From positions 686,876 to 750,875 of the forward strand of contig NW_011887307.1 in NCBI RefSeq assembly GCF_000151315.2: a DNA stretch of 64,000 nt. The letters run 5' to 3'. This DNA is from Capsaspora owczarzaki ATCC 30864 (Eukaryota; Opisthokonta; Filasterea). Below are positions 1 to 12,830 of the stretch, piece after piece (the stretch's first letter is position 1; the number at the start of each line of letters is the position of its first letter). Under the pieces are notes generated by a model that did no database searches, was not told the DNA's origin, and saw only the letters and a list, made by a program, of their open reading frames with translations. The translations under genes were made by a program, and so were the position numbers.

Positions 1-344
1 GGTCGGTGCTTTATGACCAGGAGGAGGTCCATCGGCATCGAAACGGCACTGGCGAGCACCCCCCCCCCCAGCCAATTCGCCCTCTTCCCTCGGCTTTTGA
101 GCGATGTCATAGCGAATCGTTATGAACGGCTTTCGCGTCTACGTTTTTCCGCCGTGTGCTTTGTTTTTTATTGGTTTCTGCTCTTTTGACATTTTTCCTT
201 TCACTTCCCCCTTCTGCTTCACTGGCGCATTTCTCGTCTTCTGCCATGTGAGTTTCCATGCTAGTTTCGACGCGCTTAGCCCGCTTGCTTTTCATGTTGA
301 ATTGACAGAATTCGCAGACTGGCCAGAGTTCGTCCAAGTCACAG
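1..344. other. Left edge, no secure gene
   Basis: An open frame beginning with ATG at 13 runs about 58 codons on the plus strand and could be the first exon of the gene that follows, but it decays into T-rich, intron-like sequence. A possible donor (GTGAGT) lies near 247 and an acceptor (TCACAG) ends at 344. I cannot fix the true start of the downstream gene from this. Confidence 0.3.
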
Positions 345-3522
<3,178 letters not shown>

Positions 3523-3789
3523 AGTGTCTCCTCTGCGTTCTTGGGTTTTAGTTTTCGTGGTGGATGTGCTTGTCTTTGTCATTGCTTGTTTGTCTTTACT
3601 TGTTTGTGTTTTCTTGTTTGTTTCCTCGTTTGTTTGGGCGAATGATTGTCGTCTGTGTCATCATCGTGTGCCACCCCGCTTGTCCGCAAAAGTTATACCC
3701 TTTCTCTCGAATGATTTTATGCGAAATCCATGACGCAAACATTTGCAATGCAATGAGTGAGAAGCATTCCTGGAGGTAAGGTGGAGAAA
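3523..3789. other. 3' flank of the ATPase gene, no gene seen
   Basis: T- and GT-rich sequence directly after the stop codon; no convincing coding frame on either strand and no clear poly(A) signal. Confidence 0.5.
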
Positions 3790-4180
3790 AACAAGGACTG
3801 AGAACGCTGCTGAATTGTCCGCACTGGTGCAACAACCAGGCTGTCGTCCCCTTCAAGATGACGATTGAGAGGCTGCGACAACTCAACTATCAAGACGGAT
3901 TCGACATGTTCAAGAGTCTGCCCGGTTTGGCCGAGAAAATTGCGTTCAAGCATGCGTGGAAGCCAGTGTATGACTTGGTCAAGTTGTTCAATGGTATTCC
4001 AGAACGATACGAAGCCTCTGCACCGAATGTCATTTCCGACGCAGTGTCAAAGTCGCGAATCAGCTCCTGGATGCTTCTTCTCAGATTCCAGAGTCGTGCT
4101 CGGTTTTCATGTTCTCTTTCAATGTATTGGAAACAACAGCGCATAGATATGAATCCCTAATCTTGTCGTTCGATATACCC
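3790..4180 (+). pseudogene. Coding-like fragment, probably a broken gene piece
   Basis: An open stretch on the plus strand has protein-like composition (for example FDMFKSLPGLAEKIAFKHAW). It has no promoter, no clear start and no full-length context. Its right end overlaps the 3' end of the minus-strand LRR gene. It lies just downstream of the ATPase gene and may derive from a related gene, but I do not recognise the family. It looks like a remnant and not a working gene. Confidence 0.35.
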
Positions 4181-6411
4181 GACAGAGAGCGACGCAAGTC
4201 GCACAAAACTGTAATACTGACCGAATCGAACTTCAACCTCCCAACCCTCGCGCATTTGGCGGATGACAGGATGGTCTGTTGGCGAAATTGTCACCAGCTG
4301 AATGTTCGAACCGACGACAGGCGCTTCTGCAGCCCATTTGTATCGAACAGCACCTAGCTCGTCTCGAACAATCAGATCGAAACGGCCCGATTTGGCTTCG
4401 GACTGTTCACGAAGGACTTGAATCGCTTTCACTCGGATGGAATTTCCATTGCTGCTTCGAGGCATTGTAAGTTTCAGAAAATCGATCTGATTGTTCCTAG
4501 ACCACGCTTGGTGAATGTGCTGCACGCCTTGCAAGTACTCCGCTTCGTGCATAACGAGCTCGGCAACCTCGGCTGGTAGTGCAGGGAGAAGTGCGGGCTG
4601 ATTCTCCAGCTCGTGTCGGCCTGTCAGCAGGTGAAACACGCTCTGCCAGTCTTCAGTAGTTGCCAGTCGTGGAAGCAAGGAAAATGCAAGCGGGTTTATC
4701 TGGCCCTGGATGCTGTGCAATGAACAAGCAAAAGGTAAAGGAACCATCAGGAGGACCGTTCCATTGAGTATTGGTTCGAGGAACATGGACGAAGCATCAT
4801 GGCTCTCATTGTGCAAGATCAAGCAACCTACTCAAGCTTAGTCAGAATGCCGTTGACTTTGCGTGCCTCACCAAGCGCTTGAATGCCAACTTGGCCAATG
4901 CAGTTGTTCTCTAGACTGGCGTTCAAAGTGTTAGCAGGTTGATAACGTAGCAAGGTCTGAATGATGCTGGTTCAATGTCCCAGACGAGCAAGGCACCCAA
5001 GCACTTACGTCAGGTCAGTCAGCGTCTTGTTGACCTTGAGTGCTTCAGCGAGTGCCAGAGCGCCAATGTGCACCAACCAACCAAGGATCTCAGGCTGTGG
5101 TGAGCTACCATCTTCGTGCTCGCAAACCCATTCAGGTTGCAGTTGCGCGTACTGGCAAGACGAGCTCAGCTTCCAGTAGTGGTGTCCCCACGACCATCCG
5201 CAGCAAGCGTCGGGCTGTTGAAATGGCCGGGGAGAACACCTCAACATCCAAGAAGAACAAGAAGAAGGCTCGTCAAACGGAAGCCGACGATGCTGACGAC
5301 GGCGACTACGAGGACTGCGAGGACGACACTGCTGGCGACGGCGACGACAACCAGGACAGCAAGAAGCTCAGCAGGGAAGAAGCGATTGGTGAAGCACTCC
5401 TGCAAAACACCACACTGACTACGCTCGAGTATGTACTTGTCGGCTTCTGCTAACTCCATGTTTGTTTGATGCCTTGACTCACCGTATGGTATCAGCTTGG
5501 GTTACTTTGTGGTTGAAGATGCAAAAATGCAGCCGATTGCGGCCGCGTTAGTGCAGAACAAAACGCTGACGACACACTCAGACTGCCCATCCCCTCCATC
5601 AGTGAGCATTCGGAATTTTTATGAATCCCTCACATGCATCAGTAAACGTGAGATGACTTACTGGAGCCAAATCAGGTTCGTGTTCACTTTGAGCGCCTCA
5701 GCGATCGCCTGCGCTCCGGCATCACCAACTCGATTATTGCACAGACTGTCCGCACACCCTCCATCAGCGAGCACGCTGAATACCTTCTGCTAAAGTCACC
5801 CACCCACATGCACCAACAAGAGTGAGATAACTTACTGGAGCCTCTCCATTGTCGTGTTCACTTTGAGTGCTTCAGCAATTGCCTGTGCTCCAGCATCGCC
5901 AATTTGATTGCCACTCAGACTGCCCGTCCCTCTCCATCAGTGAGCACTCTCACTGTCATCTACTGCAATCACCACTCACATGCATCAGTTCAAACAAGAC
6001 TCACGCAACCTCCATCACCGTCTTGTTCACTTTGAGTGTCTCGGCAATCGCGCGCGCTCCAACGTCGCCAATCTGATTCCGACGCAATCTGTCCACATCG
6101 CCTCCATCAGTGAGCCGCTCTTGCTGTCTCTACTTGATCACCCACTTCCATGCGTCAGTCAAAGTGAGATGACTTACTCGAGGTACGTCACTGTCGTGTT
6201 CACTTTGAGTGCCTCAGCAACCGCTTGTGCTCCATCGTTGCCAATCTGCTTCTCAGTCCACCTGTCTCTCCATTTTCGTCAACACAAACGCGCGGTCACA
6301 CTGTTTCCAACCTTACAACTCGGCTTCTCCTTACCAGAGCCAGTCACTCGCATGCTTGACTTCATCATACAACTCGCGCTGTCTCTCAGACATACTCTGA
6401 TAAGTCAGCAT
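4157..6411 (-). CDS. RI-type leucine-rich-repeat protein, one repeat per exon
   Basis: The start is taken as ATG at 6411 (protein begins MLTYQSMSERQRELYDEV), followed by a donor GTAAGG. LRR exons of about 28 codons follow at roughly 6170-6260, 6015-6095, 5840-5925, 5676-5757, 5020-5088 and 4832-4898. Each carries a version of GDAGAQAIAEALKVN and each is spliced at the same phase-2 position after LTxL. The last exon (4157-4712) encodes a C-terminal domain of about 185 residues that I do not recognise, ending VGYIERQD. The repeat type is that of ribonuclease inhibitor and NLR proteins, so a protein-protein binding role is likely. The fifth repeat is interrupted by an inverted segment (5090-5575). 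Splicing from GTGTCG to CCACAG across it would keep the frame, so the gene may still be expressed; that is inference. No NACHT ATPase is visible. Confidence 0.6.
5090..5575 (+). other. Inverted LRR-gene segment inside the minus-strand LRR gene
   Basis: On the plus strand, against its host gene, lies a basic-acidic stretch (KKNKKKAR followed by many D and E), then LRR-like EEAIGEALLQNTTLTTL. An intron follows (donor CTCGA|GTATGT, acceptor TATCAG near 5495), then a second repeat ending AALVQNKTLTT. The intron sits at the same phase and repeat position as in the host gene. The right edge runs abruptly into the first bases of a minus-strand LRR exon near 5575. It therefore looks like a genomic piece of a paralogous LRR gene inserted or inverted here, not a processed copy. 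Confidence 0.55.
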
Positions 6412-6480
6412 TTTCAACAATCAAACAAAGACTGACTCGATGCTCCCTTTTCACCTCTCTACCCTAACACACGCAGGTCT

Positions 6481-6683
6481 ATGAGCAAGCCGCTTTTGAT
6501 AGAATTGCATGACAGTCTCCAGTGTCTTCCCATACTCAAGTTTGACCCTGACACAAAAGCACGCAAGCTGTGTTGTTGAAAGCTGTGTTGTTGACATCAA
6601 AGTTTGTCGAGACTCCGCTCGTGTTTGACGGCAACATTTGCGTCAATCTGCCTAAAGCTGCAAGCCCGCGTGACAGCGTGTAA
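6481..6683 (+). pseudogene. Small coding-like remnant
   Basis: Short open stretches on the plus strand have protein-like composition, including a tail FVETPLVFDGNICVNLP before a stop at 6681-6683. A 15-base perfect tandem duplication (AAGCTGTGTTGTTGA twice) lies in the middle near 6568-6597. I find no complete gene around it and do not recognise the family. Confidence 0.25.
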
Positions 6684-7030
6684 CTCATTCTTTCAGAACA
6701 CGACGCGAGAACTCGGACACATCCGGCTTTTGTTTTGTTCACCGTTCATCGACTCCAGGATTTTTGGTTTGGCTTTGAGATTTTTCATCACAACGTACGT
6801 GCAATGCGTTGGTTATTGAGTGCTTTTGTAAAGGTGTGCATCTGGTACAAATCGCACGGTCATGAATGAAGAGGAATCTTGCTCAACCCTTGCAATCCGA
6901 ATCCCAATCTCAATTGATTCAGTACAGCAATGCGACTTTTTGTTTTTGTCACTCATTTCATCAGAGCATCATTCCTTTTTTTTTTTCCTTTTCTTTTTTC
7001 TTTTTTAACACTTTACAAGTTTTTCTCAGA
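6684..7030. other. Upstream region of OSTC
   Basis: No gene. Contains a long T-rich tract (about 6968-7010) shortly before the OSTC start codon. Similar T-runs precede several other genes in this window (Tra2-like, ELM2 and GRWD1), so this may be a common promoter or 5'UTR property of the genome. Confidence 0.4.
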
Positions 7031-8074
7031 ATGCTCGAAGCGCTCTACTCTGCGCCGTTCAGCGTCCTGCGCGCGCCGAACGTCAAGGTGCGGCTGCCGT
7101 CGGTGGAGCGACCTGGCGCGATGACGGTCTTCGCAGTGATTTTCCTGTCGTACTGGCTTGTGACTGCAGGCATCATCTACGACATTATCACCGAGACGCC
7201 CAGCTTTGGCCAGACGCTCGACGAGCGCGGGAACGTTCGCCCGCAGCCCTTCCTGCCCTACCGCATCAACGGCCAGTTCATCATCGAGGGCATCACCGCC
7301 GCGTTCATGTTCGCTCTCGGCGCCATCGGATTCATCATGTTTGACCGGTAAAGCAGAACAACAACCAGCTAGGGTCATCTCTCTTTGCGAAGAGCGGAGA
7401 AGGGAGGCTCAAAAGCCAGAGATCGCTCCTTTTCGCTGGCCGCCATCCTGCTTGAAACTCGCCCGCCCATGAGTTGGGGGGTTTGTATTTGTACAAGGCA
7501 ACGCAAACCGGAACGCCGGGACTGCGCGGGGGGGGGGGAAGAACGGGACGACCAGGATGGAGTTGAGTTCTCCAATCCTCAATCTCAATCTCAATCTCAA
7601 TCTCAATCTCAATCTCAATCTCAATCTCAATCTCGATCAATCTTGATCAATACTCTCAAGTCTCAAACATTCAGCTTACTGACGACTTCCAATCTCGTAT
7701 GGCGGGGGACGAAAGCGGACAGCGGGCTAAATCTCAAATCTCAATCGCTCAAATCTTGCTGTTGAACAATCTTGTCAATCTCGCTAACAACCGTCCATCT
7801 TCGTGTGATTTTGCACAGAGTCAATAACAAGCCAATGCAAAAGCTCGAGCGCTCCATCTTCCTGGGCGTCGGCAGCTTGTGCGTCTTCCTGTCCTTTGTG
7901 CTCTGCCGAGTGTTCATCCGCATGAAGCTTCCGTACGTTTGTCTCTCTCTCTCCCCCCGCTCCTATCGTTCGAAAACAACATCGGGATGTACGTGTCATG
8001 TCTGGAATGCAGCTGCTGACCTTGTGTGATTTCCGTACACGGTTGATTGCCACAGAGGGTACCTCAGCGACTAA
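7031..8074 (+). CDS. OSTC: Oligosaccharyltransferase complex subunit OSTC (DC2)
   Basis: Three exons (7031-7347, 7819-7932, 8056-8074) join in phase to 149 residues, the same length as human OSTC. The protein follows the family throughout: an N-terminal cytosolic stretch with VLRAPNVKVRLPSVERPGA, a first membrane segment ending GIIYDIITETPS, the FLPYRINGQFIIEG motif, then two further hydrophobic segments and a C terminus FIRMKLPGYLSD. OSTC is an ER membrane subunit of the STT3A oligosaccharyltransferase and links it to the Sec61 translocon for cotranslational N-glycosylation. The first intron (471 bases) is long for this locus and contains a CAATCT hexamer array. The start is the first ATG after a T-rich tract and matches the family's N terminus. 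Confidence 0.96.
7579..7634. repeat. (CAATCT)n hexanucleotide array in OSTC intron 1
   Basis: About nine perfect copies of CAATCT in a row, then scattered related CTCAAT and CTCAAATC units to about 7750. It lies wholly within the first OSTC intron. Confidence 0.95.
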
Positions 8075-8452
8075 GCGGAATTCGCATCAAACCTTTTTAG
8101 CCAGCCAGATTGGAGTGAATCGTTCCCAGCGGTTTCTTTTGTTACAGAATACAATTATCACCCTTCTATGACATGCGTGGTGTGTTGTTGTTCTATTCGT
8201 CCTTGGTGGACCTCGTTCATGGGACTTTTGCGACACCAGGCAGAGCACACACTTGCTGACCGTGGAGTACAAATGACAACACCCTCCCCCGCTCCTCCAA
8301 CGCCCGACCAACCCTAGCACATTTCAAACTTAGATCAATCCCGTCATGAATGCTTGCGATGAATGTGATACAAAAAAACAAACAGTCACAGAACAAGCGA
8401 AAGGGATTGCAGCAAACAAACTTCGCTGCCCCCCCCCCCGCCAATCACTCAA
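8075..8452. other. Tail-to-tail intergenic region
   Basis: Lies between the 3' ends of OSTC (plus) and the small minus-strand gene. Contains a C-run at 8430-8440. No gene seen. Confidence 0.5.
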
Positions 8453-8734
8453 TCATCGGCCAGATCCGCCTTGACCTTGACCGCTGCCTGGGCCGCGAGT
8501 TTGGCCCGCGAAGGGCTGCGGGTGTTGAGAGAGCAAAAAGTTGGCACGCTCCTGGAGTGCTTTGGCGAACAGCCGCTCGCGGAGGAACCGCCGATAGTCG
8601 TACTCTTTCTTGCAAGGCTTGACCCAGTACCGGTTGGCCACGACCTGGCGCATGACGGGCGCGTGGATGGCGGCGGCGGACTCGGCCACCTGCTCTGTCA
8701 GACGGAAGAGCTTGTAGAACTGGCGCGACGGCAT
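8453..8734 (-). CDS. Small basic protein of unknown function
   Basis: The ATG at 8734 opens a 93-codon frame (MPSRQFYKLFRLTEQVAE...). The middle (VMRQVVANRYWVKPCKKEYD then RRFLRERLFAKALQER) is rich in basic and aromatic residues and looks like a real folded protein, perhaps a small mitochondrial or ribosome-associated one, but I do not recognise the family. A GGA-repeat tract lies directly upstream of the start codon, so an upstream non-coding exon is possible. The last 25 codons in this frame are glycine- and glutamine-rich, while a neighbouring frame reads AKLAAQAAVKVKADLADD before a stop. The true C terminus is therefore uncertain. Confidence 0.55.
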   Translation of the reverse strand: MPSRQFYKLFRLTEQVAESAAAIHAPVMRQVVANRYWVKPCKKEYDYRRFLRERLFAKALQERANFLLSQHPQPFAGQTRGPGSGQGQGGSGR

Positions 8735-9392
8735 CCTCCTCCTCCTCCTCCTCCTCTGAGCTAGCGAATGCGATTCAAGTAAGGAGTGGTTTGCTGGTAT
8801 GAGAGTCGTGGCGGATCGGAGACCGTTTCGAGCTCTATTCCAAATCCACACCAGTTTGGGTCAGTCAGTCAGTCCGTCAAGCCAGTCCGTCAAGTCAGTC
8901 AGGCAGGCAGGCAGGCAGGCATAGGCAAAGTATGAGCAAATCAAGCCCCCGTGCGCAAGTAGCGATGCAACGAGATCAGATCAAAGAGGACAGAGAGAGA
9001 GAGAGAGAGAGGACGAGCAGAGTGGGAGCAGCATGGCATTCAGCTTCCTTCACTCGAACTGACAAACTCACCAAGCCACCAAGAAAAAAAAAAAATTATA
9101 GACTGTCCACGGGGTTGATATGATGGCAGGAGATTTCTTTGGGGGAATGGTGGCGCTCTCTCTGAAAGCCTGTCTTCCACAGTCAACGTCAAAGTTAGGT
9201 TAGGTGGCTGGGACCGACGAACACCGCCTGCCTTGTGAGAACTGTATGCTACTGGGTGCCAGAAAGCAAATGCTCTAGAACATAAACTACTTTATTAATC
9301 ATATGGGGGTGGGAAGGCTGCAAATGTACGCCGACCAAACTTTTTTTTGTTGTTGTTTTTTGTTGAGGCAAAAAGCGACGCGACATCACAAC
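8735..9392. other. Upstream of the small gene and downstream of the glycosyltransferase
   Basis: Contains short direct repeats (GTCAGTCAGTC and CAGGCAGGCAGG near 8860-8920), a GA-run near 8994-9010 and an AATAAA on the minus strand near 9291-9296 that could be the poly(A) signal of the glycosyltransferase. No gene seen. Confidence 0.5.
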
Positions 9393-10841
9393 TCAAAGCA
9401 AGTACTTGCAGAAGCGATCAGCAAGCTCGCGGACAATCATACCACTGGGGCCAGTGTAATAGGCACGACGGCGGTGGTTTGGATCATCATGGGCGAACGA
9501 AGCAACCGGCGGCGACGGACGTTCGAGCCCGTAGAAGAGAACCGCCCGAGCGCGCCGCACAAGACGCCGACGTTTGGGCAAAAGGCTGGCCAGTTGCGTT
9601 TCGAGATGGGACGGCAGCGCAACAGACTTGATGCTCGATGACATGTACCGCATCGTCAGTAGCTCCCAGTCAATGTGGTTGGAAAAGGGAAGCAAAAAGT
9701 TGCGAGTGAGCAATAGGGGAATGCAGCCGCCTCCCATCACCTCATAGAGTTGTCGCGTAGAAGGCGTCTCGGCCCCGATGGCAAAGCAGTACGACGAGTT
9801 GCGGTAGATGGCGGCAGCCTCAGCAAGATCGGTGACTTCGTCCGTGATCTTGACAAGCGGCCTGTAATAATCCGTGAGCCACTTTTTGCTTTCGTGAACG
9901 CGCGCGCGTTCAGGGCAACCGATGGCTGGACCGATGTAGGTGAGGAGCAGAGGGCGTGCTGCATGAATGTTTTCTTCGCTTTCGGTCGTGATGATGGCGT
10001 CCAGGTGCGAGTCAAGGTCGATGGCATGGGGAATCACAATGTCGCGCGTGGGATCAAACCACTGCGTGTACATGGTCTCCGTTGACAGCAGAATGGCGGC
10101 TGGAAAGTGCTCTGCGATCGGCGAGTAGTACTCGTTTTTCGACTGTTCGTGAAAGACCTCCGTCTGCGCGCGATCGGCCATGGAGGATGTGAACAGGACG
10201 TGGTCTGCACCATTGTGCTTGCTGTAATCAAGCGTACGAATGAACGTCTGAACGACCTCGAGTGCGGGAAGGGACGCGTCGTCCTCGATTGCAAAGAGAC
10301 ACTCGATGGGAGTCGGGATGATGAAAAAGTGAGCCTCGCTCGGGTCTTTGGTGGCGTGCTTGGACGTTGCCAGCCAGTCCAAAAAGTACTTTTCCTCTGC
10401 GCGCTTGGCAAAGTGAGCATCTGCACTGGCACCGACCGCCGCGCAGTGGTCTCGGAGCAGGTCCCCGGAGGGCAGCAGCTCCTCGTAGACAAAGATCCGC
10501 AGCACCCCAATGGGAGCGTCGAACAGGTGGTCCTGCAGCGTGGCGCGCATGCACTTGAACGGCACCGCCGCAATCTGCTCGGCAATGAGCGCGGCGCTCT
10601 CACTGTTGTCACCACCAGCAGCAGCAGCAGCGGCGGCGGCAGCTGAGAGGGCGCCTTGGTGCGTGGTGGTCGGGAAGCACCCTGCTGGCAACGCGTCATC
10701 TGCGCCCGCTTCGCCGCCGCTGGTCTGGGGCAAGTCCGCCGCCGAGCCCACGGCCGATGGTCGAAGCAGACGCAGCACAACAACAAGGGCTAGCACGCCC
10801 AGCGCAATGTGGACGGCGCGCTTCCACGCTTTGTTCTGCAT
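9393..10841 (-). CDS. Exostosin-like (GT47) type II membrane glycosyltransferase
   Basis: A single-exon frame of 482 residues starting at the ATG at 10841, chosen because it places a short cytosolic KAWKR stretch just before a signal anchor (IALGVLALVVVLRLL), as in Golgi type II enzymes. An upstream in-frame ATG would add a phenylalanine run encoded by the T-rich leader. The stem has an alanine run. The catalytic part shows exostosin-family features: LRIFVYEELLPSGDLLRDHC near the start, DHVLFTSSMADR, RDIVIPHAIDLD, and the donor-site-like SSYCFAIGAETPSTRQLYEV followed by GGGCIPLLLTRN and LPFSNHIDWE. Such enzymes add sugars to glycans in the Golgi; donor and acceptor cannot be told from sequence. 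A related-looking but distinct glycosyltransferase gene follows on the same strand. Confidence 0.88.
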   Translation of the reverse strand: MQNKAWKRAVHIALGVLALVVVLRLLRPSAVGSAADLPQTSGGEAGADDALPAGCFPTTTHQGALSAAAAAAAAAGGDNSESAALIAEQIAAVPFKCMRATLQDHLFDAPIGVLRIFVYEELLPSGDLLRDHCAAVGASADAHFAKRAEEKYFLDWLATSKHATKDPSEAHFFIIPTPIECLFAIEDDASLPALEVVQTFIRTLDYSKHNGADHVLFTSSMADRAQTEVFHEQSKNEYYSPIAEHFPAAILLSTETMYTQWFDPTRDIVIPHAIDLDSHLDAIITTESEENIHAARPLLLTYIGPAIGCPERARVHESKKWLTDYYRPLVKITDEVTDLAEAAAIYRNSSYCFAIGAETPSTRQLYEVMGGGCIPLLLTRNFLLPFSNHIDWELLTMRYMSSSIKSVALPSHLETQLASLLPKRRRLVRRARAVLFYGLERPSPPVASFAHDDPNHRRRAYYTGPSGMIVRELADRFCKYLL

Positions 10842-11452
10842 TGGGTTCGGGGGCAGGGCGTGTGTGGTTGCGAAGGGAAGAAAGAAGGAACAAAAGAAGA
10901 AAAAAAAGAAAGAAAAAAAGGGAAGTGAAGCGCTTCCTTTGAGATTGATTGTTGTTCCTTTGAGAGCTGGATCCACAGCTAGACTATCGACACCTTGACA
11001 AGTGGGTCGGAATAGAGAGTATTATTGCTGTTTTAAACTTGCTATTCTTTGAAGAAGGAATTTCGGGGGAGTGCGTGGCAAAGTAGTAAGCAGACAATTA
11101 TTGGGACCTGGAGGGCGTGAGAAACGCGAAAACGCTGAATCTTCTTCAATGGTTGTCTGGCTGCCATGACAGCTCCAGTCACGTCCTGCTCACTCATGCC
11201 CAAGCACAACAACGAGCAACTTACGAACAGAGACCGCTCAAAAAAACCCTGAACAGCGCGCGTTGAATGATAGCGTGAGTCCAGCACAGGCAAACGTGCG
11301 CACGACCCGACTTCTCAGTCGCCACGTGGTTTGCATGCCCTGCGCGGACCGAATACGGTTGAAGTGTAGAAAGCAAATATCGTTTACTAAGAAGACAGTC
11401 AAGAAGGGGATGCCCGAATGGGGCTGCGTTACACACCGAATAATAAACTGCA
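10842..11452. other. Intergenic region between two glycosyltransferase genes
   Basis: Promoter side of the GT47 gene, with an A-rich strand (T-rich in the gene's direction) at 10870-10920, then 400 bases with no convincing coding frame, RNA gene or repeat. Confidence 0.5.
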
Positions 11453-12714
11453 TCAGCTTTTTGGAGGAGGTGTTTTGCTCAAGCTCACGCTGCACCCTGC
11501 ATGCGGGGTCTTCAATTCGCTGATCAAAAGCTGCGCGTCAAGTTTCTTGGATTTCCGGTCATTGGTGATTTCACCAAACATGGCTTCGCACACCTTCCGA
11601 AGCTCACACTGGCTGCCGACACCAAAGCCACCACACGACCGAAAGCATTCGGCGCCATAGTATGCGCGAACAATCGTAAAGTGGATTGCCTTGTGTCGAT
11701 AGTACGGAATGTTGTTTGCATCGAGCCACAGGCGCAGGCGATCGTTGTCATTGTTGGCCGCGCATTCAATTTCAACCGGAGGTAACCGCAAAAATACGTC
11801 CGAGAACTTGCGAGGAACAATCGCAAACTGGTTGCTCAATTGGTGCTCTGAGTTGCCGGGTACGAAGACCGACTCATTGAGTGATGCGAGCGACGGCAGC
11901 GGTTCCGGAAAGCCGACATCGGGGCGTGCTCGTACAATCCAGTCAAACTTGACACCAACTTGGTTCTAAGATGTTCACACCCAAAGGACGCAAAGTCCCA
12001 AGGCAGGTTAATCAAGAAATCGCCCCCTCCCCCGCTCTTTTGCATGATCGCGGTGGTTTGCAACATGCTGCTAGTTACCTCGTAGTCTAGGGCGAGTGAG
12101 TAACTGTCGAGAATTGAAAGCGATTGAATCAAGGAAGGGCGGCTTGCACAATTGTGCGTCCACATGGGATCGGGAACTTGAAACGACCGCCAGACAACGA
12201 AATGCTCGGCTTTGCCTGGCAACAAATCGCGCAACGCGTCGAAAAGATCTTCCTGACTGTTTGCACAGCCAAGACCCGACCGAGGCCAGTCTTCCAGACG
12301 GCTGTTAGAAAAAATCAAGATGGTACCACCGAGTGCAGCCAGCAAGTTCTTGCGCAGCGAATCGAGTAGGGCGGGATACTTGAAGGAGCGCATTGTTCCG
12401 GAAAACGTGAGCGCGGTCCATGGACGGGGCCAACCGTCGGGCCCGTCGTGCAAGCGGACAACCGATGGCGACACCCACGCACTGTTGTTCATGAGCCTTT
12501 GAGCATCCAGCTGGCCGAATACGAGCTCCGACCGCGCAATGAACCTGGATGGCGTCGGCTCCGTTTGCTCTGGTCGAGCCACTCGCTGTGGGTCTGCTGT
12601 TTCCACGGGTGCCTGCGGTCGTGCGTCAGATTCAGTGTTGGTAGAGTACAGCATGACCGAGCATATCACTGCAAACACAAGCAAGCAGCCAAACACATGC
12701 TTGGCGTTGCTCAT
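11453..12714 (-). CDS. Type II membrane glycosyltransferase-like protein with a frame break
   Basis: The frame opens at ATG 12714 with a signal anchor (VFGCLLVFAVICSVMLY), then a luminal domain including PWTALTFSGTMRSF and PKPAEHF-like variable parts, up to DFASFGCEHLRT. The continuation, in another frame, reads VKFDWIVRARPDVGFPEPLP and runs through CFRSCGGFGVG to a stop at 11453. The motif DWIVRARPDV is typical of a family of putative fungal and protist glycosyltransferases where it follows directly on such a segment. The two halves are offset by one base near 11968-11976, and no intron with usual splice sites fits. It is either a one-base sequence error or a recently damaged gene. Enzyme specificity cannot be inferred. 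Confidence 0.65.
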
Positions 12715-12783
12715 GTGGGAGGTAGAAGTGCAAAAAAAAAAAAGGATAAAAAAAAAAAAAAACTGGTTTCAAGCAAAAAGAAC

Positions 12784-12830
<47 letters not shown>

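Noticed and set aside
8932-9123. 63-codon frame with a GA-rich core
   Set aside because: Driven by a GAGAGA simple repeat; no protein-like signal.
9500-9530. GTTCGAGCCC resembling a tRNA T-loop
   Set aside because: Lies within the exostosin coding sequence and no cloverleaf can be built around it.
10107-10998. Plus-strand frames across the exostosin gene
   Set aside because: Antisense shadows; the minus-strand protein has a signal anchor and family motifs.
12784-12812. A-run considered as the tail of a retroposed element
   Set aside because: No adjacent element body or target-site duplication; similar pure A- or T-runs occur between many genes here.
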